From NCBI RefSeq assembly GCF_020283565.1, contig NC_060062.1, positions 22,354,127 to 22,418,126 of the forward strand: a stretch of 64,000 nucleotides of DNA, read 5' to 3'. This DNA is from Trifolium pratense (taxonomy: Eukaryota > Streptophyta > Magnoliopsida > Fabales > Fabaceae). Positions 1 through 11,200 of this stretch are shown here, one piece after another; the stretch's first letter is position 1, and each line of letters opens with the position of its first letter. The notes below the pieces were generated by a model, which saw only the letters and a program-made list of their open reading frames with translations, searched no databases and was not told the origin of the DNA. The position numbers and the translations under genes were made by a program.

Positions 1-113
1 CTGTATTGCTCGGTATGGACTTTGAGAGACTTTGTTTTTAAATATCTCCATGAATTACACTTTGCATTTATAATATTGATGAATACATCAACCATCAATC
101 AATACTTAACAAA

Positions 114-264
114 TACTCCTTCTGTGACAATATATAAGTAAAAATTAACTTTTTAGGTTCATTGCATATTTAATATATATGTCCTATAATATAGACCAAA
201 TACATTAAATATGTAATGAACCTAGAAATGTGACTTTTGTTTATATATTGTCACGTAGGGTGTA
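114..264. mobile_element. Short MITE with terminal inverted repeats
   Basis: The ends are inverted copies: the left end reads TACTCCTTCTGTGACAATAT and the right end, reverse-complemented, reads TACACCCTACGTGACAATAT. The inside is AT-rich, contains a second inverted pair (aggttcatt near 161 and aatgaacct near 214), and has no coding potential. The termini resemble the Stowaway-like CTCCCTCC type, but I cannot assign a family. Confidence 0.6.
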
Positions 265-294
265 TAATTTTGTAAAGTTACTATTGACTTTTTT

Positions 295-1000
295 CATATG
301 GACCATTCAAGCTCATCATATGGATCCAAATCCAATGCAGAGGATTGAATCTTAGCCAAAACCATGAAAATCGTAGAAACATTTGGTAAATGTTTTGAAT
401 TGAGGGATGGCAGGAAAACTCAAATCCGAGAGACCCACCCGAACTCAAATTCAAGTTAACAGGCGAAATTTGAGTTGTCTGAGTTTGGATTCGGGTGACA
501 CCCGATATCACGGGTGTGGGTTTGGGATAACTCAAACTCACACCCGAAACCCGAACACCCACCCGAATATATGTTCAATTACCTATATTTTACATTTTCA
601 ATTGGCAGACCTTGTTTTGCTTTAATTTTCATCAATAACAATATGTTTTGCTTAAATTTACAACATATATTTTTGCTAAGTGTGATTGACAATATGTTTA
701 AATTCCCTTGTTTTTGCTTAAATTTGCAATGTGTTTTACTAACTGATTGGCTTGGTAGACCTTACTTTGCTTAAATTTGCAAAGTAGTACAAAATGCGTG
801 TGGGTTTGGGTTGAAAAACCCAAACCCAATGGATGTGAGTTTTATTTTGCCACCCGAACAACATTTAGGTTTGGGTTCGGGTCGTGATTTTGGGTGTGGA
901 TTTGGGTAGTGTAAAACCCGCATCGGTGGACATCTATTGGTCACAAGCAACACATCTTTAGGTATTCTCAGTTGAAGACAGAAGAAGCTGATTAGACCAC
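295..1000 (-). pseudogene. Relic of a LysM receptor-like kinase gene 3' end, split by a MITE
   Basis: Read on the minus strand, 301-390 gives NVSTIFMVLAKIQSSALDLD. This lines up with the C-terminal kinase lobe of the intact LysM receptor encoded at 3013-4998 (NVSEVFMVLSKIQSSTLDWD). A second block near 944-970 matches the next upstream part of that gene (around AKRCVAKDL). The DNA between the blocks is a G-rich repeat of the hAT MITE type. The relic is therefore a decayed neighbouring or tandem copy of the receptor gene whose 3' end was interrupted. No open frame survives and it is certainly non-functional. The outer limits are approximate. Confidence 0.65.
402..938. mobile_element. Diverged hAT-like MITE with G-rich arms
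   Basis: The left end, gagggatggcagg, and the interior runs of GGGTTTGGG and ACCCGAACCC match the well-bounded element at 56494-57057, which has clean ends and an 8-bp target duplication. Here both ends have decayed, so the limits are estimates and no target duplication could be read. It interrupts the LysM receptor relic. Confidence 0.5.
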
Positions 1001-1009
1001 TAGAAAACA

Positions 1010-1384
1010 AAAGAGTAATTTCATCTTTTTTTAATTCTCTGATTTATGAGCCTAGATATGATTGTTTCAGAACAAGTATAATAAACATAGTGCAAAATTA
1101 TCATAACCTTTTCTTCTCTTTAACATATTCCTATATCAGATAATGTGATATTGGAAAAATGAGTGCAAAAGTGCATAAGCTAGATAGTTATTGACCTAGT
1201 AATACAATTAAAAATAAGCCAATTATAAGCTTAAAGTACTAATTCAAAAGGTTAAAATATCCTAAAACCTATAATTCAACAAAGGTATTAAGAGGTGTCT
1301 ATTTGAAAGCCAACAATGTTAAAAATTGAAACCATTACACCTTGACCTATCCAAACCATTTTTCAATTGGCAATAACGTTTTGA
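1010..1384. other. AT-rich intergenic DNA, nothing recognised
   Basis: I see no open frame of note, no RNA gene and no clear inverted-repeat element here. Confidence 0.5.
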
Positions 1385-1465
1385 ACATGTATTTATAAAT
1401 AGAGACAATCCTCACCTCATAAGTTGATTTTGTAGGGTTGAATTAAGCCCAATTCAATTCTACAA
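1385..1465 (+). repeat. Fragment of TRIM-type LTR
   Basis: The stretch from acaatcctcacctc through ttgaattaagcccaatt is a diverged copy of the 3' half of the 121-bp TRIM LTR seen at 19277-19397 and 34960-35080 (gcaatcctcaccttacaagc, then gatgagttaggcccaat). No partner LTR or internal region is visible. Confidence 0.5.
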
Positions 1466-2207
1466 AGCAAAAACATTCTCAAACTTTTGAGAACACAAGT
1501 GTACTTATTCATCATAAGTAGTAAAAGAGAATATCGTCCACATGGATTGTCTTAATCAACAATAGCAATTCAGACTAGTCTTAGTGTACAAAGTAAAAAA
1601 GCTTGGGGGTGTTGTTCATTCTTTAGCAAAATATTTGACTTAAAGCTACGTAAATTGAATTGTAAATTGATATAAAAAAAAGCGATCGGATCGCTCGGAT
1701 CATCTAGATCAAGCACTTGATTGGTGAAACATGTTCTCCATAATGAAATAATGAGGTAGTTTCAAGTTGATTCAACAATTTGATCATATCCAATCTCTTG
1801 TAATATCATACTCTCCCTCTATAAAAAATCGCCTAATCTCTTAGGTGAATTTGTGGTTGAGTGAGGTAGTTTCACTCTCATGATAAAATCAATCACACAA
1901 TTGGCCAAATTATATGAAACAATAAGCATAAAGGATAATCAATTGAAACTAATTCACCATTTCATTAAAGGAAAACAAGTTTACATGATCCAATAAAGCT
2001 GACCTAGATTCACCTAAAGATCCAATATAAGTGAATTTAGAAATCCAGGGAAAGATGGAAGGAATCAATGGATGATAAAAATGAATTCATCATGGATTGC
2101 ACTTGGATCTTGATTCTTCAATCGAAATCTTCGGTAGCAAGGCTTGGGACACAACTTTTCTCTCAATCTTCTAAAAATTCGTAACCATGTTCAAGAAAAT
2201 GAGTTTT

Positions 2208-2217
2208 CTTTATATAG
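2208..2217 (-). promoter_or_regulatory. TATA box of the LTR-like segment
   Basis: The minus strand reads CTATATAAAG directly after the GC-rich cassette (2224-2430), with about six bases between. The position fits an LTR U3 promoter. Confidence 0.45.
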
Positions 2218-2223
2218 AATTTC

Positions 2224-2430
2224 CGCTGGCGCCACGCGCCAGGTGAAAATGATCAACATACGCCGGATGAGGCTGCGCCTCGCGCAGAAAACAAATACTC
2301 CTCAAGCCAAATCTTCACAGCTCGGCGCCACGCCCCCAAACCCTGCGCCGCGCGCAACCGACATAAGCTTCCTTCCATTCTATCTCTAAATCCTGCGCCA
2401 CACGCCAGTTCCTTTGCGCCGCGCATAGGA
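2224..2430 (-). repeat. GC-rich palindromic cassette in LTR-like segment
   Basis: An island of about 200 bp in AT-rich DNA is built from repeats of the GGCGCCACGCGCC type (GCGCC...GGCGC palindromes) separated by short spacers. Similar islands with different sequences occur at 13853-14071, 20575-20762, 33878-34083 and 62342-62470. It encodes nothing recognisable. Confidence 0.6.
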
Positions 2431-2589
2431 ACATATTAATCCACTAAAAAGACTACTAATATAACACAACTAGGCTTAGAATAACATCTAATGACGTGAA
2501 GTCATCAACAAGCATCAGAAGATTACTGAGAATCTGAATTTGTTACAATTAATTAACAAATGAAACTATCATTTATAAACCACTTGGAC

Positions 2590-2760
2590 TATGTTTAGAT
2601 AGAGTCAAACTATTTTCATAATAAGCCGTAAGCTGTCTTCATCGGCTATAACTATTTTAGAGAGTTTATAAAAATAAATTATAAACATTATATGTAATAT
2701 GATGTTTTCATAAACTGTCTCAAGAGTACATATGATAACTTGATAATTCAATCCAAACAT
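2590..2760. mobile_element. MITE of the common legume intronic type
   Basis: The ends are imperfect inverted repeats (actatgtttagata on the left, aatccaaacatgt on the right). The interior shares the taagctgt...gttttcataaactgt pattern with the element in PhoD intron 3 (9973-10178). It is about 170 bp with no coding. Confidence 0.5.
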
Positions 2761-3012
2761 GTCTTTATTTCCTGTCAAAAAATAAAATAAAATAATGTAC
2801 AAGCTCAAAGTGTGGACTTCTATCTATTTTATAAGAAAAATATTATTTAAACACAAATTTTTAACAAAATTACAACAAAACTACACTTTTATAATACCAA
2901 AACAATCACCAATGCATGTGATTTGATACAAAAGATGCTAGCATAAAACTCTACATATATAAATATCATTAAATTTGATAAAAAAAAAATCATTAAATAA
3001 ACTCTAAAACAC

Positions 3013-4998
3013 TTATACATTGGCACTAAAATATTTACTATCAGAAACATGACTACCAGATCTAGACCGTTCAAATTCATCAGAAGGATCCCAATCCAAT
3101 GTAGAAGATTGAATCTTAGACAAAACCATAAAAACCTCAGAAACATTAGGTCTTAAATTAAGATCTTTAGCAACACATCTTTTAGCAATCTCAGCCATTG
3201 AATAAGCAAGTTCCAAAGGATATTCATCTCTCAAATTTGGATCCATAAAACCTCTAAGTTTCTCTCTAACATTTTCCCCTTCAAAAACTTGCTCAAAACT
3301 TGAAGACAAAAGTTTATCATCATTAACAACTTCTCTACCAGAAAGAAGCTCAAGAATCACAACACCAAATGCAAAAACATCCATTTTTGGAGTAATTAAA
3401 CCATTTTCAATATACTCAGGTGCCATATAACCTTGTGTTCCTATTACATGTCTTGTTAATTGAAACCCTTCTTCTTCACCTTCATTCTCCATAACTCTTG
3501 CTAAACCAAAATTTGAAACTTTACCTCTAAAATTTCTATCTAAAAGAACATTACCACTTTTCAAATTCTTGTGAACATGTGGTGGATTAGCATAATTATG
3601 AAGATAATTAAGTGCATCAGCTACATTATGAGCAATTTGAACTCTATGAAACCAACTCAAAAACATAGAATTAGATTTCACTTTCTCAATGTGAAGCCAA
3701 TCATTAAGAGATTTATTCTCAGCAAATTCATAAACAAGATAAGTGTTACCTTTGTAGACACAAAAACCAGATAATCTTATAATATTAGCATGATTAATTC
3801 TCTTCAAAATGTTTATCTCAGATGAAACATCACCTTTAAGAATCTTAACAGCAGCATCATCACCTTTAAAAGAAGCTCTATAAACAGAACCTTTAATCTT
3901 ATTCTCTTCACTGAAAAAATTTGTAGCATTTTGCAATTCTTCATATTTATACTTAGTCAACGAATCAACCGCATATCGAATCCCCTCAGAAGAAAGGGAC
4001 CAAGATTGAGTATTTGTTGTTGTGGAATTAAAATCTGAAATCTTTTTCGTATCAGAATCTGAAAATTTCTTAACCGTCGACGGTGGTAGCTCCGGTTGCT
4101 TTCGTCGCCGGAAACAGAGGAAAAACAGAGCAAGACCTACCAGAATCAAAACGACAACTCCAACCGCGACACCGACGATGACCCATTTCTTGGAAGAGGA
4201 TGAACCACCGGAATCCGGTGGCTCCACCGTCTCCGGCGGTGAAGCTTGTTTTATGATTTTTTTCGGTGGTTCATTTTTGAGAGGGATTAAAAGTGGTGTG
4301 AAGTAGTAAATTATGGAAGTTGAAGAAAGTTCATTAGCTTCATAAACACTTTGTAGATCAGCTCCAAAAATATCAGCAATGGAAGAAACTGATTCACCTT
4401 CAGAAACCAAATATGTGAGAAGATACTTGAATCCTTCATCACTCTGTTTTTTCGTGGGACAAGCACATCTCAAAGGAACCGTAATCTTGTCACCAGGATT
4501 GAGATCTCGAACAGCATGAGAAGGATTCTGAGCAATAAGAGCTTGACAAGTTGTTAAAGCTTGGTAAGTAATATTAGCGACGGTGAAATATGTTTCACCG
4601 AGGGTTTTCAAAGTGTAGGTAGTGTTATGTTGATAGTAGTTTTTGTTACCTGAACAAGAACAGTTAACAGGAACGGTTGTGATTGTGTCTAAGGGGAATG
4701 ATTGGACGGTGGGGATGTTGTTGGATTGTGAGATGAGGGAAGGTGTTGTGTTGAGGAGATTTGAAATGGAAGAGGGTGTGTTGTAATTTGGTGTTGATTT
4801 GAATGTGAGATATGATTGACATGAATTGATGCTGTTGCAAATGTTGCCTAAGGTTGAATTGTATGTGTTATAACAATCTAGTTGTTGGTTGTTTACGTAT
4901 TCTTGTTGGGAATTTGTTTTTGGGATTAAGGTGAAGGAAATTGTTGTGAGGAGGATTATGATTAGTGTTGTTAAGGTTGGATTTGAATATGATGACAT
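3013..4998 (-). CDS. LysM receptor-like kinase, LYK4/LYK5/LYR type (pseudokinase)
   Basis: This is an intronless gene for a 661-residue plasma-membrane receptor. Seen: a signal peptide (about 1-30), a LysM ectodomain with paired CxC motifs at 113-115 (CSC) and 178-180 (CAC), several Asn-linked sugar sites, one membrane span (about 272-295) followed by FRRRK, and a kinase-like domain (about 360-630). Lys385 of the ATP site is kept, but the glycine loop is lost (NKIKGSVYRA), the catalytic HRD reads HKN (476-478) and DFG reads NFG (496-498). This is therefore probably an inactive kinase that signals with an active partner. In this family AtLYK4, AtLYK5 and legume LYR proteins bind chitin or lipo-chitin oligomers and work with CERK1-type kinases; that role is inferred here. 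An upstream in-frame ATG at 5196 would add 66 residues before the signal peptide. I reject it because a TATA box lies at about 5222 and the signal peptide starts at 4998. Confidence 0.92.
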   Translation of the reverse strand: MSSYSNPTLTTLIIILLTTISFTLIPKTNSQQEYVNNQQLDCYNTYNSTLGNICNSINSCQSYLTFKSTPNYNTPSSISNLLNTTPSLISQSNNIPTVQSFPLDTITTVPVNCSCSGNKNYYQHNTTYTLKTLGETYFTVANITYQALTTCQALIAQNPSHAVRDLNPGDKITVPLRCACPTKKQSDEGFKYLLTYLVSEGESVSSIADIFGADLQSVYEANELSSTSIIYYFTPLLIPLKNEPPKKIIKQASPPETVEPPDSGGSSSSKKWVIVGVAVGVVVLILVGLALFFLCFRRRKQPELPPSTVKKFSDSDTKKISDFNSTTTNTQSWSLSSEGIRYAVDSLTKYKYEELQNATNFFSEENKIKGSVYRASFKGDDAAVKILKGDVSSEINILKRINHANIIRLSGFCVYKGNTYLVYEFAENKSLNDWLHIEKVKSNSMFLSWFHRVQIAHNVADALNYLHNYANPPHVHKNLKSGNVLLDRNFRGKVSNFGLARVMENEGEEEGFQLTRHVIGTQGYMAPEYIENGLITPKMDVFAFGVVILELLSGREVVNDDKLLSSSFEQVFEGENVREKLRGFMDPNLRDEYPLELAYSMAEIAKRCVAKDLNLRPNVSEVFMVLSKIQSSTLDWDPSDEFERSRSGSHVSDSKYFSANV

Positions 4999-5221
4999 GT
5001 TGAGATTGTTTTTGATATGGTTTGGTTTGGGTTCATAGGTTGAGTTGAGGTTTAATATTGGTTCATTTATTGATGTTGTTTTCTGGGTTTTGTTTTGTGT
5101 GTGGAATTCAAAGAACGCGTATTTGTTGATACCTTTGTGTTGTGTGTTAAATGGTCTTGTACCTAACATCATCTTTGGTAGTGTGCAGTCGGACAATAGT
5201 GATTACAGTGCGGTGGATTGA

Positions 5222-5232
5222 TTATATATAAA
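5222..5232 (-). promoter_or_regulatory. TATA box of the LysM receptor gene
   Basis: The minus strand reads GGTTTATATATAATC about 225 bp upstream of the ATG at 4998. It implies a 5' leader of about 190-200 nt. That supports the downstream start codon. Confidence 0.5.
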
Positions 5233-5661
5233 CCGTTAGATTAATATTGGATGGTCTAAAATTTAAGTTTGAATATTCTATTTATAAATAATTAAAATTT
5301 GAATATAAAATCTGGACTGTTTGATTTTGATCGGACGGCCCAGATGCATTGACTGCATGCTATTAGACTCATTGAATCCAAAACCGTAGTTTATGCGTAT
5401 GGGATGAGATGGGAATGTAATTATGGAAGGCGAGTAGGTCAAACACGTTGAGTTTCTTCTTCCTTGGTGGCAAGTTGCACATCAAATATCAAAATTGACT
5501 TTTACTTTGGTTGAACTTGAACCAAATTTTGGATCAAGTTTTAGTGCAGTCCCTATCCTCTACTTGGACCGGTATTAACAGAAGTAAAAGCAGCACAAAA
5601 TTTAACGTTACTTTAAATCTCAATAGTTGATTTTAGATTGGACAATTCAGACTACATAATA

Positions 5662-5957
5662 CTCCCTCCGGTCCTTTTTATAAGGAACACTTTGAAAAAA
5701 TCACACAGACCAAGAAAACACATTTAACATAGTTATTTTCATTTAATACTCTTATAAATTTAAATTTATTCCATGTTTACCCTTATTTAATTACTATTTA
5801 TTCAACTAACTTACTTATTTTTAAATTCTCTTTCATAATAAATAAGGGCATAAGTGAAATTGAACATTTAGAACATTTAAAAATTGGTCAAAGTTTCTTA
5901 TAAAAAGTACCAAATTTTTTTTCCCAAAGTATTCCTTATAATAAGGACCGGAGGGAG
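5662..5957. mobile_element. Stowaway-type MITE
   Basis: The termini CTCCCTCCGGTCC and GGACCGGAGGGAG are inverted repeats flanked by TA on each side. The inverted match extends inward (ttataaggaacactttg against caaagtattccttataa). The element is 296 bp, AT-rich and non-coding, the classical form of a Tc1/mariner-related Stowaway MITE. Confidence 0.85.
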
Positions 5958-6128
5958 TATTAATAATAAACAATCTCAAATATCCACTATAGTTCAAACA
6001 GTTATGAAGAGTAACAGCGTGACATAGTCATTACTGCGTGTATAATCCAAATCTCTCTAGTTGTACCTCAGTCACCCACATTTGTAAAAATATAACAGAT
6101 AACTAATAAGCTAATTTATATCGAATAT

Positions 6129-6209
6129 ATTTTATTTTTTTTGGTTTACAATGAGTAAGAATCGAACCCATGACCTATAACATACTACCCAAATCACCAC
6201 TAGACCTAA
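6129..6209 (-). mobile_element. tRNA-derived SINE-like element
   Basis: On the minus strand it has an A-box-like TCTAGTGGTGATTTGGG and a B-box-like GGGTTCGATTC, then a short tail ending in an A-run. The 7-bp direct repeat cgaatat (6122-6128 and 6210-6216) is a plausible target duplication. It resembles the element at 45612-45697. It is not a tRNA gene: no cloverleaf can be folded. Confidence 0.55.
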
Positions 6210-6216
6210 CGAATAT

Positions 6217-7738
6217 TGAACACTATAAACAATAATAAAAAAGTTAGAAAGACCAATTATGGACACTATAATTTTAATGACCTACTTAGTAATTTATGTG
6301 TTTTGTATATGTGAGTGGGTCATTTACTCACTCCAAGCTCCATTCATGACTTAGTAGTTATTAATCTACATTTTTTTTTTTTACTAATAACTAGTGTAGT
6401 ATTCTTCATGATAAATGAAATTATTGAATTGTTGTAGCTTGACTTTTCATGGAATAGATAAAAAGGATACATCCCACTCAATTGAGGGGAACGTCACACA
6501 CAAGATAAAAAATGTTGCTTGTTGTGCATGTGATTGTATTAGTGTACTACCATCTACGTTTCATAACTTGTTTTTCTTTTTTAATCTGTGTGGGAAAATG
6601 AAAGCTACGTACAAACATAAAATACAACATTTGAATTGGAGTATATCAACTACAATTTGGAGTATATAAACTACAAATAAATTATTTAAAAACAGGATGG
6701 GAGATCAAATTGACAATCCAGTTCAACCTTACAACCTCACAGATAAACCAGATCACTAGTAAATTAACATAAAATAAGAGTATCAATTAAACCACGCCAT
6801 ATAAATATTTGAAAAGATATTTAGAAACTAATATAGAAAAGTGACACTATGACTTGAACCAATTGTAGTTCAATCTCGTTCAATATAATTTTATTTCAGT
6901 TTTTGTTAAGTAGTCTAGTATTTAAAATTTTTTCTCTTAAAATAAACAAATGGAATATTCGAAGTTCGAACGCCGATCCAGCATATATAATGCAATGTTC
7001 ATATCAACTAGTTAAGCTCACCGGGACAATTTTTTAAAACATCTTTTTTTTTTTTTTAAATAAACATTGATGTAAAGTAACTAACTGCTCATTTTCTAAC
7101 AGATTTTAAAGACAGGACAGAACAAAAACGCTAAGAAAATATATAGTATTTTATATATTTCAACTTTTCATACACAATTATTTTACATTTAAATTAATTG
7201 TGTATCGTTTCTTCATTGACCACAATAAAATATCAAGTGGAAAATGACACCCTGGTTTTGATGTCACAACTCACAAGCATATCCCATGCAGCACAGTTGC
7301 CTTTCTGGAAAGAAAAATGAAATTAAAACTTTTCAATTATTTTACTGAGTTTAGGTTGAGTGGTTGACGGATCCGGATTACCTGCGGTTCTCATAGTTTC
7401 CCACAATAACAAATGTCAACCGTTTATTAAGATTGGATGGTTCCAATTACTTACACAATTTTGCACAATAAAACAATTTAGACCGCTGATTTGAAATCGG
7501 ACAGTCCAGATTTATTATAGCAGGGTGTTGTAACAACGTGAAATTTGTTCTCAGTGGTTGACTATATCCACCATAATGATATTTTTAAGTGGCCAATTAG
7601 TAAATTACTACAGTACTAATTATTTCTTCCATTAGAGGTATCCTCAAACCATTTACAAAATTTTCTGTTTTTTTTTTAATATGTTTTGATGAGTTCAAAG
7701 ATCACATCAATTTTATAATTTAATCCTTCTAAAATTCT
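6217..7738. other. AT-rich intergenic region without a recognised gene
   Basis: The open frame at 6415-6669 has no recognisable similarity or gene-like features. Around 6968-7020 (cgaacgccgatcc, then aactagttaagctcaccggg) there is a degenerate minus-strand SINE-like B box and A box. Nothing else is supported. Confidence 0.4.
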
Positions 7739-7862
7739 TCCTCCGGTCTTGTACATAAGCAAAAATTCTTTTTTTCAAGTTCATTGAATAACTGATATCT
7801 GGTCAGTTATTCAATGAACCTGAAAAAAAAAAAAAACTTTGCTTATATGAGACTAGAGGGAG
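7739..7862. mobile_element. Small Stowaway-like foldback
   Basis: The left end (tcctccggtcttgtacataa) and right end (cttatatgagactagaggga) are imperfect inverted repeats. The centre is a nearly perfect hairpin (caagttcattgaataactga against tcagttattcaatgaacctg). It is about 124 bp and non-coding. Confidence 0.6.
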
Positions 7863-8273
7863 TATTCAACACAAGTTTTTCACTCATAAGATTAAAAATT
7901 AATCAAATGAAGCAACCACCAAAAGCTACTAATTCTATAACCTAGCTTTACATGCATGATGCATCATATCAAACAGTTTAAGTATTAAACAAAATAACCA
8001 AGCAAAATGAAAAATCTACTTCAAAATGTGTGTTTGGTTTTGCATTAGGGTACTAGTATAATAAACAGTGTTTAAAAATTTCAAATTAGACTTTTTCAAA
8101 AAAAAAAAAAAAATCAAATTAGAAACCAAACACACTAAATATACATACTAGTGAAAACATTAGAATAATACTCTATATATCTTATTGGCCTATAACCACT
8201 ATTAAGCTTAAATCTACAAAGGAGAAGATATTACACATGCTCCCTTTTGCTGATTTGTATTTATCTAAGTGTG

Positions 8274-11200
8274 TCACTCGTGCTTTCGTTTGCATCCTCC
8301 AAGTCGAAAAATTGAGACAGATGCATAAACAAGTCCTATCAATGCAAGGACCAACACTGCATCAATAAAAAATAAGAAATGACTAAAATATCCCACGAAA
8401 CCAAATTACAGCATAAATTAGTGAATCGACAGAAAGAGTTTAACCGAAAGAATTCAAGTTCAATCGTCTAAGCAAGTAAGCATGAAAACTTCCTTCTTGA
8501 AAAAAATTTAGCAAATTAGAATTTGGAAGTGACTTACTGCCTATCGTGAAATAAAAGAAAATCGCCAGGCGATATCTTTTAATCCACGGCAGACTAACTT
8601 CAAGAGTGCAATGCCTCTGATTATCTCCTTCTTTTACTCCGTCATGAGTCTCTGAATTTGATGGATGTAATTCCAATAATGGAATATCGACACCTGTAAC
8701 GGCGACCCCATTCTTGTCTCGGACGTCGAATTTCACACTCACTGGATGAGAGTCCCAATCTATCTCAATGGTTCCAAAGTTTGGCTGGCCTAACAAAGTC
8801 CAACATTTGAAACTTCAAAACATGGAAATTGGAATCCAATGTAAGTACTCTTACCCAAAAATGAGGAGGTAAAATTTACCATATACACAAGATGTGTATT
8901 TGCAATTTGGTCCCCTAACTCTCATAGTAGACGGCGTTAACCATGCCACAAATCTCACTAGAGAACGTAAGAAATGCGGAAGAACCTCCTCAACAGATTG
9001 AGTAAGCCCGCTTGAGGTAATATCAAATAGTGGATAGTCCGTAGCACAGTCGTATCTTGTAATTTCGCCAAAGTGAACATCTCCGCTTATAAATAAAACT
9101 CCGCCTCTCTGTAAAGAAAGGACTAACAAGATGTAAAATAAATACTGATTCACAATATTACGTCAAAAAAATAAAGCATGTCATTCACTTTAACAACAAA
9201 CGCTAACACATAGAAAACACAATGTAGAAAACGAAAGCACTGCAAGTTATTATTATTTATTACCTTACTATCTGCTATTAATTTGAAAAGGCGATCTCTT
9301 TCCTTTGGAAAACGACCCCATGATTCCATAGAGAACATCGGTTGAACAGCTGCTGATAGATTTGATATAACCTGAAATACAGCCAAAAGGCTCAAAGCTG
9401 GAATATATGCATATGTCAAAGTATACATTATGTTTGATACGCAACAAAATTTACAGACAGATTAATCTCAGCGATCTAAGTGATTGTAACAATTGATAAC
9501 TAATTACCATACTTGAATAGAAGATCCAATTACTGTAAGGGCTGTTGGTGGACCATTTAGCTCGCTCTCCAACCATGACCATTGTGAATTCCCCAAAATG
9601 GTTCCATCACTTCCTATAGGATCTCTGTGGTATCTGGTATCTAAGAGAACAACCTAAGTTGGTTTCCCAAATCCACAAAAAAAATCTGATATTAGTACAA
9701 TATAAGATGCATGCTTAAAAGTTTAAACATGATTTGAAAGAAACTTTGCAGCTTCATTATAGAAGAAAACAAAGTGAAAAGTCACAACATTTTAGAATGA
9801 CGTAGGGGCTATTAGCCTACCACAAGACAATAACCATGACAAGATTTTATGAATTGAATGGAGAAAATGATGTTTTTAGTCGGTCAATACCTTGACATCT
9901 TTGCCCATGGGACCATATGTATACGAGGTATAGACACCGGCTTGTTTCCTCCTGAAATAAGAAGCTACAATAAGAGCATGTTTGAATTGACTTATCTTAT
10001 CAACTGACATAATTGCTTGTGAGACTGTTTAGAAGAGTTTATGAAAACAACTTATGATATGTCTATAAACTGTTTTCAGCTTTTTCCATAAACTCTCCAA
10101 AATAGCTATACATAAGTGCTTATATGATAAGCGCTTATCCTATAGACACTTAATTAAGTTGTTTATCCAAACAGGGAGTACTAAATCTACATCTGTTGGC
10201 TATTAAAATCTATTAATGGATGAATATATGATAGACATGTAGAACTGTCTTCATCTCATACCACATGCAGCGTAACATTGTAAAACAATTAATATCCTAC
10301 CTTGGGCTATCTTCTGGTTCATCCAAGAAGTCAAGAAGTAACTTTTGGTTGGTCCTTTTTCCATGAAATTCTTTTCCTGCATCGTTTAATCCATAGTCAT
10401 GATCATCCCATGTACCAATAACCTATAACATTCCAATGTAAAAGTTAGGCTAAAGAAGATAAATAAAGACAGTCACCACAAAAACAACTATAAAAATGCT
10501 TAAAATGGAACACCTCAGCACTCTCTTTAACTCGAGCATAGCCAGGATTTGACTTAGCCTTCTGGTATTTAGCCTCCATTTCCTGCTCAGAGGCAGGAAG
10601 GAATCGCGGAACATTCTTCCATGGCCCAATTGTCCTTTCCCGTCCAAATATTTTAAAAGGACGTTTGTTGTCTCCGTAAATGTTATCTCCCAGCAATATA
10701 AATATTTGGGGATTGAAGTCTAACACTGCATCCCATATAGGCTGGCATAGATGCACAAGACACAACATACACATATATTAACAAGGTGACACGAAAAAGG
10801 TTAAATACACCACACAATTATAGCAATTAAAAGGCTATAGTAGTATTGTCAATCCTGAATCATGAAAAATAGCAGTTTGTTCAAATTCCGCTATGCAACA
10901 GTGCTATTGCGCTGCTATAACTGCTATTAGACAACACTTTGTACTAAATGCTAACAGTGTATCGCAGAACAATAGTGATTTGTTCATGTTCTGCTATGCT
11001 ATAGCACCGATATAGCCGCTATTTAACAACACTGCCTATATAGTAACTAATATTGATCTTGCATTGGAGAGGAAGTTGTTAAGTGTAAAGCAGTAAAGAA
11101 GAGACCAATATAACATTACAAACAGAAAATGTAACATTGTTGCTAAGAAAAGCTTAGCTCCACCGATTTAACCGGTACCTCTAGTTCTGTGATTTTTTTA

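Larger units (their letters stand above)
1480..2508 (-). mobile_element. Probable solo LTR or LTR remnant
   Basis: On the minus strand the segment opens with TGATGACTTCACGTCATTAG, like the segment at 12888-14230, which opens TGATGACAGCC. It then has a GC-rich palindromic cassette, a TATA box and a long AT-rich leader. Both segments also share a motif near the other end (agtaaaagagaatatcgtcc here; agtaataaag, then ttatcgttcttcac, at the other). No gag or pol coding is attached. The boundaries, particularly the low-coordinate one, are approximate. Confidence 0.45.

Noticed and set aside
2144..2389. 81-codon frame across the GC-rich cassette
   Set aside because: Low-complexity translation of the palindromic units; no start context or family.
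4999..5196. N-terminal extension of the LysM receptor by 66 residues
   Set aside because: The extension precedes an excellent signal peptide and lies in the probable 5' leader downstream of a TATA box. Translation most likely begins at 4998.
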